64,000 nucleotides of DNA from Tessaracoccus sp. MC1865 (GTDB taxonomy: Bacteria > Actinomycetota > Actinomycetes > Propionibacteriales > Propionibacteriaceae). A program made the position numbers and the translations under genes. Position 1 is the stretch's first letter. Each line of letters begins with the position of its first letter. Shown piece by piece: positions 19,301 through 28,483 of the stretch. Under the pieces are notes generated by a model. The model saw only the letters and a program-made list of their open reading frames with translations, did not search any database and was not told where the DNA came from. Location: the NCBI RefSeq assembly GCF_017815535.1, contig NZ_CP072596.1:2139614-2203613 (forward strand), in the 5' to 3' direction.

Positions 19301-19546
19301 AGTCGTTCCTAACTTCTCTTGCCCTTTGGAAATTTCAAGTTCCTGCGGGGTAAAACCCCTTGTCACTCCGTACCACGCGGCCGGGAGTGTCGGCCATTTC
19401 GTCTCAACTCAAGGGGCCCTCCCAGGAGGGTGAACCTCATTGATTTGCGCCGCCCGGACCCAGTGATGGATCCAGCTGCCCGACTCCGTTCCAGAGATGT
19501 CCCGCAGCGCAGACACGCCACCGAACTCCTCGCGGAGCAACCTGAC

Positions 19547-19576
19547 TATTTAAGCACGCCTCCGGGACACGTCCAA
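19547..19576 (-). promoter_or_regulatory. Candidate promoter of the S10 operon
   Basis: On the minus strand TTGGAC (19571-19576) and TAAATA (19547-19552) are separated by 18 bases, giving a leader of about 240 bases before the rpsJ GTG. The 347-base gap 19301-19647 otherwise holds this leader and the lacZ terminator; I see no gene in it. Confidence 0.45.
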
Positions 19577-19596
19577 ATCGGGGTGTCCGAAACGCT

Positions 19597-19630
19597 CCGG
19601 GTCTGTGCGGCGCTCCCCGCACAGACCCGG
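19597..19630 (-). terminator. lacZ terminator
   Basis: Perfect 14-bp stem CCGGGTCTGTGCGG / CCGCACAGACCCGG around a six-base loop, 17 bases beyond the lacZ stop. It separates the lacZ transcript from the S10 promoter region. Confidence 0.8.
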
Positions 19631-19647
19631 TGACGCCCCGCGGAGCG

Positions 19648-22608
19648 TCAGAGGTGGAAGCGCAACGCCCACTGCGCGGCGCGCGGACGCAGTTGGTACT
19701 CAGGCCGGACGTCGGGCCCACAGGACCGGCCGCCGAGGCCCTGCTGCTGGGCGTCCAGGTACAGATGGGTACCCGACGACGGGGGCAGCTCGTGGGGATG
19801 CGTGGCAGCCGTGACCTGGTGGACGTCGTGCGCCCGCAGGGTGAAGCCGGGCAGTTCGCCGGCCACCGGTTCCGCGGAGACGGACATCCCCAGCTCCGGC
19901 AGCGTCAGTTCCCGCAGGTCGCTGCGATGGCCGCTCTCCTGCGGGACCGCGTAGTCGACGACGAGGTCCTCGATCGCCGAGTCGAACCGGCCGACATAGG
20001 CCGCCGCGCGGGAATCGGCATAGTTCTCCGCCGGGCCGGTACCGAACCACTCGGCTCGCTGCAGCCCCTCTGGAAGGGTGAGGTGCAGGCCCACGCGGGG
20101 CCAAGCGCCCGTCCACCCCGCCGTCGGCAGGGCGGAGGCATCCAAACGGAGGCCGTGGTCGTCCAACGTCCAGACCAGTTCGACGGTGACCGCCTGTTGA
20201 GTGGCGGCCGGGGCGTAGCGGTGCAGCACGGTCACGGACCCGGGCGCGGTGCGCACGGCGACGACGCGCCGCTGCAGCCTGTCGAGACCGGCGGCGCGCC
20301 ACTGCTTCTCCCAGGCGGGCCCGTCCGTGACGCCATGGCGGGCGACGGCGGGCTCCTCCTCCGAGTAGGAGTGGAAGCCGTCCAACCGGTCGTTCTCGGT
20401 GGGGGCGCGCCACAGCTCGAGGCGTGGGCCCGCCACGTCGTGGCCACGGATGGACAGGAGGTCTCCGGTGCGCGCGTCGAAGCGCCCGGGGCCCAGCGTC
20501 AGCACGCCGTCCTCCTCCGAGGGGAGATCTGCCGAGACGAGCGGGCGCAGGGTAGCCGGCGCGTCGGCGAGCAGGACCTGGCCGCGGCTCACCACGTGGC
20601 CCTCCCCCGCCCACCCGTTGTCGCCGACCAGCACGGCCTCGATGGTGCGCCAGAGTTCCCCGTCGCGCGGCTCGAAGCCGGGCAACGAGACGACCGCGAG
20701 GGCGCCCGGGGCAAGCGCGTCTACCTTCAGCTCGCCGGAGCCGATCTGGCGCCCGTCGAGTTCGTCGCGCCAGACGAACCGCAGGTCCGCTGTGTCGCCG
20801 TCGTGGCGGCGGTTCTCGATCCACACCTCGCCCGCGGTGACGTGCAGCTTGATGGGTGTGATGACGGCCGCGTACTCGGCGAGCATCGGGCTGGGGGTGC
20901 CGTCGGAGAGCAACATGCCGTCGGTCACGAACGAGCCGTCGTGGAGGGGCTCGCCGAAGTCGCCGCCGTAGCCGAAGAACTCCTGCCCGTCAGCGGTGCG
21001 GGTGCGCAGACCGTGGTCGCGCCACTCCCAGACGAAGCCACCGTGCCACTGCGGGAGCTTGTCGAACAGTTCCTCGTAATCCGCCAGCCCGCCCGCCCCG
21101 TTGCCCATGGCGTGCGCGTATTCGCACAGGATCATCGGCCTCGCGGCGAGCGCCGCGGCTCGCCCCGGCGAGCCGAACCGGTTGTGTCCGAGGCCCGCGG
21201 ACAGGTCCTCCATCTCTTCGAGCGAGGGGTACATCCGAGAGACGACATCGGTGTAGCGGCCCTCGAAGTCGGGCTCATAGTGCACGGGGCGTTCGGGATC
21301 CCGACGGCGGAGCCACGACGCCATCGCCGCGGCGTTCTGGCCGGTCCAGGACTCGTTGCCCAACGACCAGGCGATGATCGACGGGTGGTTCTTGTCGCGC
21401 TCGAAGAACCGCTCGATGCGGTCGAGGAGTGCAGCACGCCACCGTGGGTCGTCCGTGGGGTTGTCGACCCACCCGTCCATTTCGAAGCCGTGCGTCTCCA
21501 GGTCGTTCTCCGCGATCACCCACAGGCCGATCTCGTCGGCCAGGTCCAGCAGCCGCGGGTGCGGTGGGTAGTGCGCGGTGCGCAGCGCGTTGATGTTGTG
21601 CCTCTTCATGAGGCGGAACTGCTCGCGTACGACGTCCTCGTCGAAGACGCGGCCGTGGTCCGGGTCGTAGTCGTGGCGGTTGACGCCGCGCAGCCGGAGC
21701 TTGCGGCCGTTGACGCGCCACTCGTGCCCGACGATCTCGATGCGGCGGAAGCCGACGCGGAGGCTGCGGGTCTCGGCGTCGTTGGTGACCTCGGCGTCGT
21801 ACAGGGCGGGGCGGTCGGCACTCCAGGGGGACACCTCCCCCACCTCGATGACGGCCACGTCCCGGGCCGAGGCGAAGGTGGTCTCCACCCCCAGCTCCGC
21901 GACACGCACGGTGATCGGGTAGGCGGCGTCGGCGCACCGCAGTTCGGGGAGGAGACGGCCATGACCGGAGGCAGGGTCGTAGTCGGCCCGGAGCCACACG
22001 TCGTCGATCCCCGCCGCAGGACGCGCCAGCACGGCGACCGGGCGGAAGATGCCCGGCAGCCACCACTGGTCCTGGTCCTCCAGGTAGCTGGCTGCGGACC
22101 ACTGGTGCACACGCACGTGCAGCACGTTGACGCCGGGCCGGGCCTGTTGCGTGACGTCGAGTTCCTGGGTGAGGCGGCTGCCGCGGACGACGCCTACCTC
22201 TACCCCGTTCAGCGACACGATCGCCAGCGACTCGACGCCATCGAAGCGGAGGTAAACCCGTTCGCCGAAGACCTCCTCGAGCTCGAACGTGGTGCGGTAG
22301 TCGCCGGTGGGGTTCTCGTCGGGCACGAACGGCGGGTCCACCGGGAAGGGGTAGTTGATATTCGTGTAGGCCGGCCTGCCCCACTCCTCACGCCCCTGCA
22401 GCACCCAGTGCGAGGGCACCGCGATGCTGTCCCAGCCCGAGTCGTCGAAGTCGACCGCCGCGGCACCCTCCGGCGCCAGGTCCTGGCGGGCGGCGAAGTG
22501 GAACTTCCAGGTGCCGCTGAGGTCGAGCTCAGCCGCCGTCGACGCGATGCGCGCGCGCGGCTGTACGCGCTCGCCTGATCCGGGGGAATACGACGTGATC
22601 TCGGACAT
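19648..22608 (-). CDS. lacZ: Beta-galactosidase, glycoside hydrolase family 2 (LacZ type)
   Basis: Hydrolyses terminal beta-galactosides such as lactose. It is 986 residues long, with the GH2 order of sugar-binding domain, Ig-like domain, TIM barrel (about 290-580) and C-terminal beta-gal small chain. The acid/base E419 is in GNESW and the nucleophile E496 is in CEYAHAMGN. There is no signal peptide, so it is cytoplasmic and needs a sugar importer. The start ATG 22608 (MSEITSYSPG) follows GAGAGG; the frame is open 1.4 kb upstream across an unrelated gene, so the longer form is rejected. It stands alone with its own terminator. The sugar ABC transporter at 47-51 kb is a possible partner, but is not linked. 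Confidence 0.93.
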   Translation of the reverse strand: MSEITSYSPGSGERVQPRARIASTAAELDLSGTWKFHFAARQDLAPEGAAAVDFDDSGWDSIAVPSHWVLQGREEWGRPAYTNINYPFPVDPPFVPDENPTGDYRTTFELEEVFGERVYLRFDGVESLAIVSLNGVEVGVVRGSRLTQELDVTQQARPGVNVLHVRVHQWSAASYLEDQDQWWLPGIFRPVAVLARPAAGIDDVWLRADYDPASGHGRLLPELRCADAAYPITVRVAELGVETTFASARDVAVIEVGEVSPWSADRPALYDAEVTNDAETRSLRVGFRRIEIVGHEWRVNGRKLRLRGVNRHDYDPDHGRVFDEDVVREQFRLMKRHNINALRTAHYPPHPRLLDLADEIGLWVIAENDLETHGFEMDGWVDNPTDDPRWRAALLDRIERFFERDKNHPSIIAWSLGNESWTGQNAAAMASWLRRRDPERPVHYEPDFEGRYTDVVSRMYPSLEEMEDLSAGLGHNRFGSPGRAAALAARPMILCEYAHAMGNGAGGLADYEELFDKLPQWHGGFVWEWRDHGLRTRTADGQEFFGYGGDFGEPLHDGSFVTDGMLLSDGTPSPMLAEYAAVITPIKLHVTAGEVWIENRRHDGDTADLRFVWRDELDGRQIGSGELKVDALAPGALAVVSLPGFEPRDGELWRTIEAVLVGDNGWAGEGHVVSRGQVLLADAPATLRPLVSADLPSEEDGVLTLGPGRFDARTGDLLSIRGHDVAGPRLELWRAPTENDRLDGFHSYSEEEPAVARHGVTDGPAWEKQWRAAGLDRLQRRVVAVRTAPGSVTVLHRYAPAATQQAVTVELVWTLDDHGLRLDASALPTAGWTGAWPRVGLHLTLPEGLQRAEWFGTGPAENYADSRAAAYVGRFDSAIEDLVVDYAVPQESGHRSDLRELTLPELGMSVSAEPVAGELPGFTLRAHDVHQVTAATHPHELPPSSGTHLYLDAQQQGLGGRSCGPDVRPEYQLRPRAAQWALRFHL

Positions 22609-23092
22609 GCAGGACCTCTCGGTGCCGGGTGGGAGGGGGCAAATCCACCTTAGTGCCCGGCTCGGGAAGGACCAGTGGACACCGGGAGGCGCGGACAAAT
22701 GCTCAGCGTGTGGGCTCACTTTGTGAGGCGCGACCGGACAAGGCCCAGAGAAAGGCCCGGGCGACCCTGGGCCGAGCGCTGAAGGCTTGGGTGCCGGATG
22801 CCTGCGTTGGGAAAGGCCCGATTTCAGTGCTGGATGTGGCGCCGAGGACGGCAACAAACCCGGCAGTGAAGCAAGCCCTTGCCGCCCTGTGTGACCCTGC
22901 ATCGATCCGACTGCGCAAACTCGGGCCATCAAAGCACCCGGTTCCGGGTCTTCTCCGCAAACGGAACCCAAGTGCGCAATCGCCCCGCGCACATCGCCGC
23001 TGCGGCGCGGGCAATCGGCACAGCGGGCTGAACCCCCCGTCGCGACGCAGAAGCTAGGCTGGGCGCGACGCTTCTGATCAAGGGGGATCATC
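22609..23092. other. Divergent intergenic region, lacZ and cNMP/CBS gene
   Basis: 484 bases without a convincing gene. A TAAGGT box at 22647-22652 (minus strand) may be the lacZ -10, with a weak CTGGTC 17 bases upstream. TAGGCT at 23055-23060 (plus strand) may be the -10 for the gene at 23093, which also has an AGGGGG ribosome-binding site. Open frames here lack homology that I can recognise. Confidence 0.4.
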
Positions 23093-24919
23093 GTGTCCGA
23101 GTTGGCCGAAACCATCCAGTTCCTCGCGGCCCGCGAGCCCTGGTCGCTGCTGAGCGCCCAACAGATCGAGTCCTTCGCGCGCCGCGCCGTGGGGCAGTAC
23201 GTCCGACGCGGAGACGTGGTGCTCGCGGCGGGGCAGGCGCCCCTGGCGATGTTCGTGGTGCGGTCGGGAGCCGTCGAGATCATCGACGCCAACGGTGTGC
23301 TGATCGACCATGACGAACAGGGCGACTGCTTCGGCCAGTCGTCGATCCTCGAGGAGCGGCCCTCCCGGTTCACGTTCACGGCCATCGAGGATTCGCTGCT
23401 GTGGTCGTTCGCCCCGGAGGTGGTGCGGGAACTGGTGGCCTTTCCTGAGGTGAGGCGCTTCTTCACCGAGGCCAGGCTGGGTGACGCGACGCGCCATGTG
23501 CCGGAGGGTGGGCCGGTGCTGCAGGTGCCGGTGCGCGAGATGCTCACCCGCTCCCCCATCACCATCGACCTGGGCCACACCGTCCGGCAGGCCGCCCTCG
23601 CCATGACCGAACACCGCGTGAGCGCCATCATCGTGACCAGCGGCGACGGCGACCTGGCCGGCATCCTCACCGACCGCGACCTGCGTCGCGTGGTGGCCGA
23701 CGGGATCGAGGTGGACAGCCCTTTGTCTGCGGTGATGAGCCACACCCCGTTCACGATCGGCGCGGATGCGCTGGCGCTCGACGTGCTGCTGTCCCTCGTC
23801 CAGCACAAGATCCACCACCTCCCCGTGCTCGAGGACGACAAGGTGCTGGGGATGGTGACCTCCGGCGACCTCATGCGTCTGGAGCGCTCCAGCCCCCTGT
23901 ACATGGTGGGCGACCTGGCCAGACAGCACGATGTCGCCGGGTTGGTGAAGGTGATGGGCAGGATCCCGAACCTGGTGGGCAGACTGCTGCGCCAGGACGC
24001 CACCGCCGAGGACATCACGCGCATCATCAGCCGCACCACCGAGGCGCTGGCCCAGCGCATCGCCGAGATGGGCGAGGCCGAGCTGGGCGCGCCCCCGGTG
24101 CCCTACGCCTGGGTGGCGCTCGGCTCGTTGGCCCGGCAGGAGCAGGCGTTGGGCTCGGACCAGGACCACGCCTTCATCCTCAGCGACGACGCGCTACCGG
24201 AGCACGACGAGTACTTCGCGGCGCTGGCCGAGTACTGCACCGCCGCCCTGGTGGAGTGCGGTTTCCCGCGCTGCCGGGGAGAGGCGATGGCCACCAACCC
24301 GCGGTGGCGGATGCCGCTGCGCGAGTGGCAGCGCACCTTCTCGAACTGGCTGGCCGCCCCGACGTCGGAAGCGGTGCTGAACTCGTCCATCTTCTTCGAC
24401 ATGCGGCCCCTCCACGGCGACCACACGCTCTACACCGCGCTCCAGCAGCGCGTGCTGCGGGCCGCCCCGGAATCCACCCGCTTCCTCGGCCACCTGGCCA
24501 AGCACGCCAACGCGGCCGAGGTCCCCGTCGGGTTCCTCCGCGGTTTCGTCGTGGAGAAGCGTGGCCAGCACCGCGACCGGCTCGACATCAAGCTGGGCGG
24601 CATCAACCCCATCGTCGACGTGGCCCGGATCTACGCGTTGCGCTGGGGGTTGCCGCAGGTCAGCACCCGCGCCCGGCTCGCCGCCGCTGCCGAGCACGGC
24701 GCAGAGGTGGAGAACCTGCTCGATGCCCACGAGTTCCTCGGCTACATCCGGCTGCAGCACCAGGGCCGACAGGTGGCCGCCGGCAGCGAACCCGACAACC
24801 ACGTCAACCCCGAGGACCTGTCCGACTTCGAACGCAGATCGCTGCGCGAGGCGTTCGTGATCGTCGGCAAGGCGCAGGCGGCGCTCAACGTGGCGTTCCA
24901 GACGCAGTTCATCTCATGA
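23093..24919 (+). CDS. cNMP-binding, CBS-pair and DUF294 nucleotidyltransferase-like protein
   Basis: A cytoplasmic 608-residue multidomain protein of probable signalling function. It has a cyclic-nucleotide-binding-type beta-roll (about 20-130, with GDVVLAAGQAP and GDCFGQSSILEERPS) and two CBS domains (about 145-270, with MLTRSPITI and GILTDRDLRRVV). A DUF294 nucleotidyltransferase-like domain follows (about 300-430, with GSLARQEQALGSDQDHAFI, giving a GS...DxD-type site), then the DUF294 C-terminal helical domain. The start is GTG 23093 with AGGGGG upstream. It overlaps the exonuclease gene by four bases. This pairing recurs in many bacteria; the substrate is unknown. Confidence 0.88.
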   Translation: MSELAETIQFLAAREPWSLLSAQQIESFARRAVGQYVRRGDVVLAAGQAPLAMFVVRSGAVEIIDANGVLIDHDEQGDCFGQSSILEERPSRFTFTAIEDSLLWSFAPEVVRELVAFPEVRRFFTEARLGDATRHVPEGGPVLQVPVREMLTRSPITIDLGHTVRQAALAMTEHRVSAIIVTSGDGDLAGILTDRDLRRVVADGIEVDSPLSAVMSHTPFTIGADALALDVLLSLVQHKIHHLPVLEDDKVLGMVTSGDLMRLERSSPLYMVGDLARQHDVAGLVKVMGRIPNLVGRLLRQDATAEDITRIISRTTEALAQRIAEMGEAELGAPPVPYAWVALGSLARQEQALGSDQDHAFILSDDALPEHDEYFAALAEYCTAALVECGFPRCRGEAMATNPRWRMPLREWQRTFSNWLAAPTSEAVLNSSIFFDMRPLHGDHTLYTALQQRVLRAAPESTRFLGHLAKHANAAEVPVGFLRGFVVEKRGQHRDRLDIKLGGINPIVDVARIYALRWGLPQVSTRARLAAAAEHGAEVENLLDAHEFLGYIRLQHQGRQVAAGSEPDNHVNPEDLSDFERRSLREAFVIVGKAQAALNVAFQTQFIS

Positions 24920-25590
24920 GGTGGTGGTCCCTCAGGCGTGGCAACGCCGGGCTGTCCGACAAGGTCCCCGACGGCGGGCTCAGGCGCTACCTGCAGACCG
25001 AGCCGCCGCCGCGGGACACGCCCATCGACCAGGTGCCCCTCCTCGCGGTGGACTTCGAGACCACGGGTCTGGTTCCGGGCACCGACAAGGTCATCTCGGT
25101 GGGCATGGTCGACGTGGACGGCCTGCGCATCCCCATGGGCAGCGCCACCAACTACCTCGTCAACCCCGGGGAGGGCGTGGGTCAGTCCGCGATCATCCAC
25201 CAGCTCACCGACGACGAGGTGCTCGCGCACGGCGTGACCACCGAGGAGGCCCTCGACCGGCTGTTCCACCGCCTCGCCGGGCGGGTGCTGCTCGCGCACC
25301 ACGCGACGATCGAGGTGGGGTTCATCGCCGCAGCGGTCAAGCGCGTTTACGACGTGAGTATCACCCTGCGCGCCGTCGACACCCTCGGGCTCGGGCTGCG
25401 GGCGCTCGGCATGGACGAAGACCATCCGCGCGACGCGCTGCGCCTCTGGAAGCTCCGCCGAAGGGCCGGACTGCCGAGCTACAAGGGCCATGACGCTGTC
25501 GTGGACGCCCTCGCCTGCGCTGAGTTGTACCTGGCGCTGGCCCAGGAGTTGCAGCTCCGGGATCTGGGCGCGGCCCTGCGCCTCTCCTGA
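24916..25590 (+). CDS. DnaQ-like 3'-5' exonuclease (DEDDh)
   Basis: A 224-residue exonuclease of the DNA polymerase III epsilon fold. Exo I DFETTG is near residue 46, Exo II HHATIEVGF near 130 and Exo III HDAVVDALA near 193, with the catalytic His, so it is DEDDh. It lacks polymerase-binding extensions. The ATG at 24916 overlaps the preceding stop (ATGA), so it is translated with the DUF294 protein. The frame is open far upstream but within the partner gene. Its role may be in small-RNA or nucleotide degradation or repair; proofreading by this copy is less likely. Confidence 0.85.
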   Translation: MRWWSLRRGNAGLSDKVPDGGLRRYLQTEPPPRDTPIDQVPLLAVDFETTGLVPGTDKVISVGMVDVDGLRIPMGSATNYLVNPGEGVGQSAIIHQLTDDEVLAHGVTTEEALDRLFHRLAGRVLLAHHATIEVGFIAAAVKRVYDVSITLRAVDTLGLGLRALGMDEDHPRDALRLWKLRRRAGLPSYKGHDAVVDALACAELYLALAQELQLRDLGAALRLS

Positions 25591-25662
25591 CGCCGACGGC
25601 GGGTCAAGCGGACACGCGGGTGCTTTGCAAGGTGGGGTTGGGGGGTTAAAGTCGGGCCCCGT

Positions 25663-27414
25663 ATGTCCTCCTCGGCTCTCGACCACCTCTCCCCCGCCTT
25701 CCCCCAGCGCGCCGCCTGGGGCACTGCGTCGTCCCTGCGCGCCTGGCAGCAGGAGGCACTGGACCAGTACGAGCGGGACCAGCCGAGGGACTTCCTCTGT
25801 GTCGCCACGCCCGGCGCAGGCAAGACCACCTTCGCCCTGCGCGTCGCCCTCACGCTGCTGCAGACCCGGCGGGTCCGGCGGATCGTCGTGGTGACACCCA
25901 CTGAGCACCTGAAGGTCCAGTGGGCCGACGCCGCGGCCCGCGTCGGCATCCAGCTCGACCCGGGGCTCGGTGGCTCCTCGAAGCGGGGACGCTCGCGCGA
26001 GTTCCACGGCTCCGCGGTCACCTACGCCGGCGTGGCCGCCCGCTCCTACGTCTACGAGGCGCTCTGCCACTCGCAGGAGACGTTGGTGATCTTCGACGAG
26101 ATCCACCACGCCGGCGACTCCAGGAGCTGGGGCGAGGCCATCGTCTACGCCTTCAAGGCCGCAGCCCGCCGCCTGTCGCTGACCGGTACCCCGTTCCGCT
26201 CAGACGAGAACCCGATTCCGTTCGTGGCCTACGACGAGCTCGCCCCGGGTGTGAAGCAGTCGCGGGCGGATTACACCTACGGATACGCCGAGGCGCTGGC
26301 GGATTCCGTGGTGCGCCCCGTCATCTTCATGAATTACGGCGGGCCCATGCGGTGGCGGACCAAGTCCGGCGACGAACTCGAGCTCGACCTGGGCGTGCCC
26401 ACCACCAAGGACCTCACCGCCCACGCGTGGCGCACCGCGCTGTCGCCCACCGGCGAGTGGATCTCCGCGGTGCTGCGCGCTGCAGACAAGCGGCTCACCG
26501 AGGTGCGGCGGCATCTGCCTGATGCGGGCGGCCTCGTGATCGCCACCAACCAGACCACAGCCCGGGCCTACGCTCGGCTGCTCACCGAGATCACCGGGGC
26601 CAAACCGACGGTCGTGCTCTCCGACGACACCAAGGCCAGCGGCAAGATCGACGACTTCTCGGCCTCCGAGGACCGCTGGATGGTGGCGGTCCGGATGGTG
26701 TCCGAGGGCGTCGACGTGCCGCGGCTCGCCGTCGGCGTTTACGCCACGGCCACCTCCACCCCCCTGTTCTTCGCGCAGGCCGTGGGGCGCTTCGTGCGTT
26801 CACGCCGCAAGGGCGAGGTGGCCACCGTCTTCCTTCCCACCGTCCCCGTGCTCTTGGCGCACGCCGCCACGTTGGAGAAGCAGCGCGACCACGTGCTGGG
26901 GCGCCCCAAGACCGACGAGACGGACATCTGGGCGGAGACCGAGGCGCTCATGGAGGCCGCGAACCGCTCGGAGTCGGCCTCCGACGACCTGTTCGGCGAG
27001 TTCGAGGCGCTCGAATCCAAGGCGACCTTCGACCACGTCCTCTTCGATTCCCAGGCCTTCGGCATGCATGTGGAGCCCACCAGCCAGGACGAGGCCGATT
27101 ACCTGGGCCTGCCCGGCCTGCTCGACGCGGGCCAGGTCAGCCAACTCCTCGCGGAACGGCAGCGCCGCCAGATGCGCCGCCGCGAACGCGAGGACACCAA
27201 GGCGGAGCCGGAGGTTGCGCTCCACCGGGCCATGGCCTCGAAGCGCAAGGAACTCAACTCGCTGGTCAGCCAGTACGCCCGGCTCAAGGGGGTCCCCCAC
27301 AGCCACGTGCATGCGGACCTCCGTCGGGAGTGCGGGGGCCCGCCGCTGGCCAAGGCCTCGCAGGCGGAGGTGGAGGAACGCGTCCGCTCCATCCGCGCCT
27401 GGCTCCGCGGCTGA
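25663..27414 (+). CDS. DEAD/DEAH-box (SF2) helicase
   Basis: A 583-residue superfamily 2 helicase. It shows Walker A VATPGAGKTTFAL (about residue 47), motif II FDEIHH (about 145), motif III SLTGTPFR (about 172) and motif VI QAVGRFVRSRRKGE (about 370). A charged C-terminal region (about 440-560) rich in Arg, Lys and Glu follows and is not recognised. It is related to UvrB/type I restriction-type helicases rather than RNA helicases; the function is unknown. It lies downstream of the exonuclease after 72 bases and may be near-leaderless, with TAAAGT ending ten bases before the ATG. Confidence 0.8.
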   Translation: MSSSALDHLSPAFPQRAAWGTASSLRAWQQEALDQYERDQPRDFLCVATPGAGKTTFALRVALTLLQTRRVRRIVVVTPTEHLKVQWADAAARVGIQLDPGLGGSSKRGRSREFHGSAVTYAGVAARSYVYEALCHSQETLVIFDEIHHAGDSRSWGEAIVYAFKAAARRLSLTGTPFRSDENPIPFVAYDELAPGVKQSRADYTYGYAEALADSVVRPVIFMNYGGPMRWRTKSGDELELDLGVPTTKDLTAHAWRTALSPTGEWISAVLRAADKRLTEVRRHLPDAGGLVIATNQTTARAYARLLTEITGAKPTVVLSDDTKASGKIDDFSASEDRWMVAVRMVSEGVDVPRLAVGVYATATSTPLFFAQAVGRFVRSRRKGEVATVFLPTVPVLLAHAATLEKQRDHVLGRPKTDETDIWAETEALMEAANRSESASDDLFGEFEALESKATFDHVLFDSQAFGMHVEPTSQDEADYLGLPGLLDAGQVSQLLAERQRRQMRRREREDTKAEPEVALHRAMASKRKELNSLVSQYARLKGVPHSHVHADLRRECGGPPLAKASQAEVEERVRSIRAWLRG

Positions 27415-27474
27415 CTGGTTGACCGGCGCCCCCCGCCCACCCACTTGCCGGGGCGTGCCGAAACCCGCCCCCGC

Positions 27475-27480
27475 TAAGCT
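27475..27480 (+). promoter_or_regulatory. -10 element, leaderless start of first paralogue
   Basis: TAAGCT is followed by seven bases and then the ATG at 27488. There is no Shine-Dalgarno sequence, so transcription should begin at or next to the start codon. Confidence 0.6.
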
Positions 27481-27487
27481 TGCGTGC

Positions 27488-28483
27488 ATGTCATGGCCGG
27501 CCGTCCCCCTGCGCGCGACGCTGGGCGATTGGGCCGGCAGGACCATCGCCATCGGCGGCAAGGGCGACCTGAACACCCCCACCACTGCGCTCCTGCAGAT
27601 CGGCACGGTCCGGCGCGACGGGCAGGTGCGCGTGGCCTACGTCGACATGGCGCACCAGAAGCTCGATCCGCCCGACGAGGTGTTCCTCCCCGCCGACCTC
27701 ACGATCAGCGAGGCCGTCCTCGGCCTGGCCCACGTGCGCCCGGACCGCGCGGCCCTGCCGCCCAGGGTGAAGGGCCTCGGGGAGCGGACGAAGCGTCGCG
27801 GCATTCAGGCCCTCGGCGCGGTGACCGGCGTCGTCATCGTCTTGGCCATGGTCCTCCAGCTGCCCGAGTTGTACATGGTCGCCGCCATCAACGTGATGGC
27901 CGGCGGCGTCACGCTCATGCTGCCCAAGTCCTGGCAGACGGGCATCAAGCCGCGGGTCATCGACGGGTCGCGCGAGGTGTTCGCGTCCGGGGTCTACGCC
28001 CAGCTCACCGTCGACGAGACCGCGGCGGACCCTGCGCGGCTGAGCCCCCGCAGCCGCGTGGACCTGGTGAAGGAGCGCCTCGGCGCCCTGCGGGGCGACA
28101 TCGTCTACCGCATCGAGAACTCCGCACTGTTCGACGCAGCGGTGCCGCAGACGCAACGCCTGGAGCTGGCGCTGATGGCGTGGGACGAGATGTCGCCGGA
28201 CGTCGCCGCGCTCGCCACTGAGGTGGAGGCCGCGTTCGACGACGCCCGCCGCCACGCCGAGGAGCTCGGCCTCGATCACCTGCCCGAGACCGCCCGCGAC
28301 TCCGGCCGGCGCGCGGCCCGGGCGGCGCACGCCGCCCTGCACGGCGACACCGAGGGCGAGCGCGAGACGGCCCGCCGTCGGGTCGCGGACATCCTTTCCT
28401 CCCTGACCCTCTACTACCTCCCGCCAGTAGACCCGTCGACGCCCAGCCTCATCGGCCAGCGCAAGCAGATCGAGCCGAGATGA
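27488..28483 (+). CDS. Paralogue family member 1, membrane protein of unknown function
   Basis: Product of 331 residues, not recognised as any known family. It has an N-terminal soluble part (1-105, starting with LRATLGDWAGRTIAIGG), two adjacent membrane helices (about 107-125 and 128-147) and a C-terminal domain (about 193-313). That domain is shared with the genes at 28480, 29400 and 31529. Landmarks are YRIENSALFD (207-216), HAEELGLDHLP (256-266) and LTLYYLP (306-312). The ATG at 28480 of the next gene overlaps its stop. The start is set by a -10 element seven bases upstream; the open frame continues upstream over the helicase end. Confidence 0.7.
   Translation: MSWPAVPLRATLGDWAGRTIAIGGKGDLNTPTTALLQIGTVRRDGQVRVAYVDMAHQKLDPPDEVFLPADLTISEAVLGLAHVRPDRAALPPRVKGLGERTKRRGIQALGAVTGVVIVLAMVLQLPELYMVAAINVMAGGVTLMLPKSWQTGIKPRVIDGSREVFASGVYAQLTVDETAADPARLSPRSRVDLVKERLGALRGDIVYRIENSALFDAAVPQTQRLELALMAWDEMSPDVAALATEVEAAFDDARRHAEELGLDHLPETARDSGRRAARAAHAALHGDTEGERETARRRVADILSSLTLYYLPPVDPSTPSLIGQRKQIEPR

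Noticed and set aside
22703-23014. 103-codon minus-strand frame between lacZ and the CBS gene
   Set aside because: Cys/Arg-rich composition, no ribosome-binding site and no recognised motif; treated as non-coding.
22609-24060. Upstream extension of the lacZ reading frame by 484 codons
   Set aside because: The extension has no similarity to glycosidases, crosses the divergent promoter region and the gene on the other strand, and lacZ has a good ribosome-binding site at 22608.
24256-24915. Long N-terminal extension of the exonuclease frame over the cNMP/CBS gene
   Set aside because: It overlaps a well conserved gene in another frame and is Arg/Pro-rich in the way high-GC shadow frames are; the ATGA overlap at 24916 gives a normal exonuclease start.
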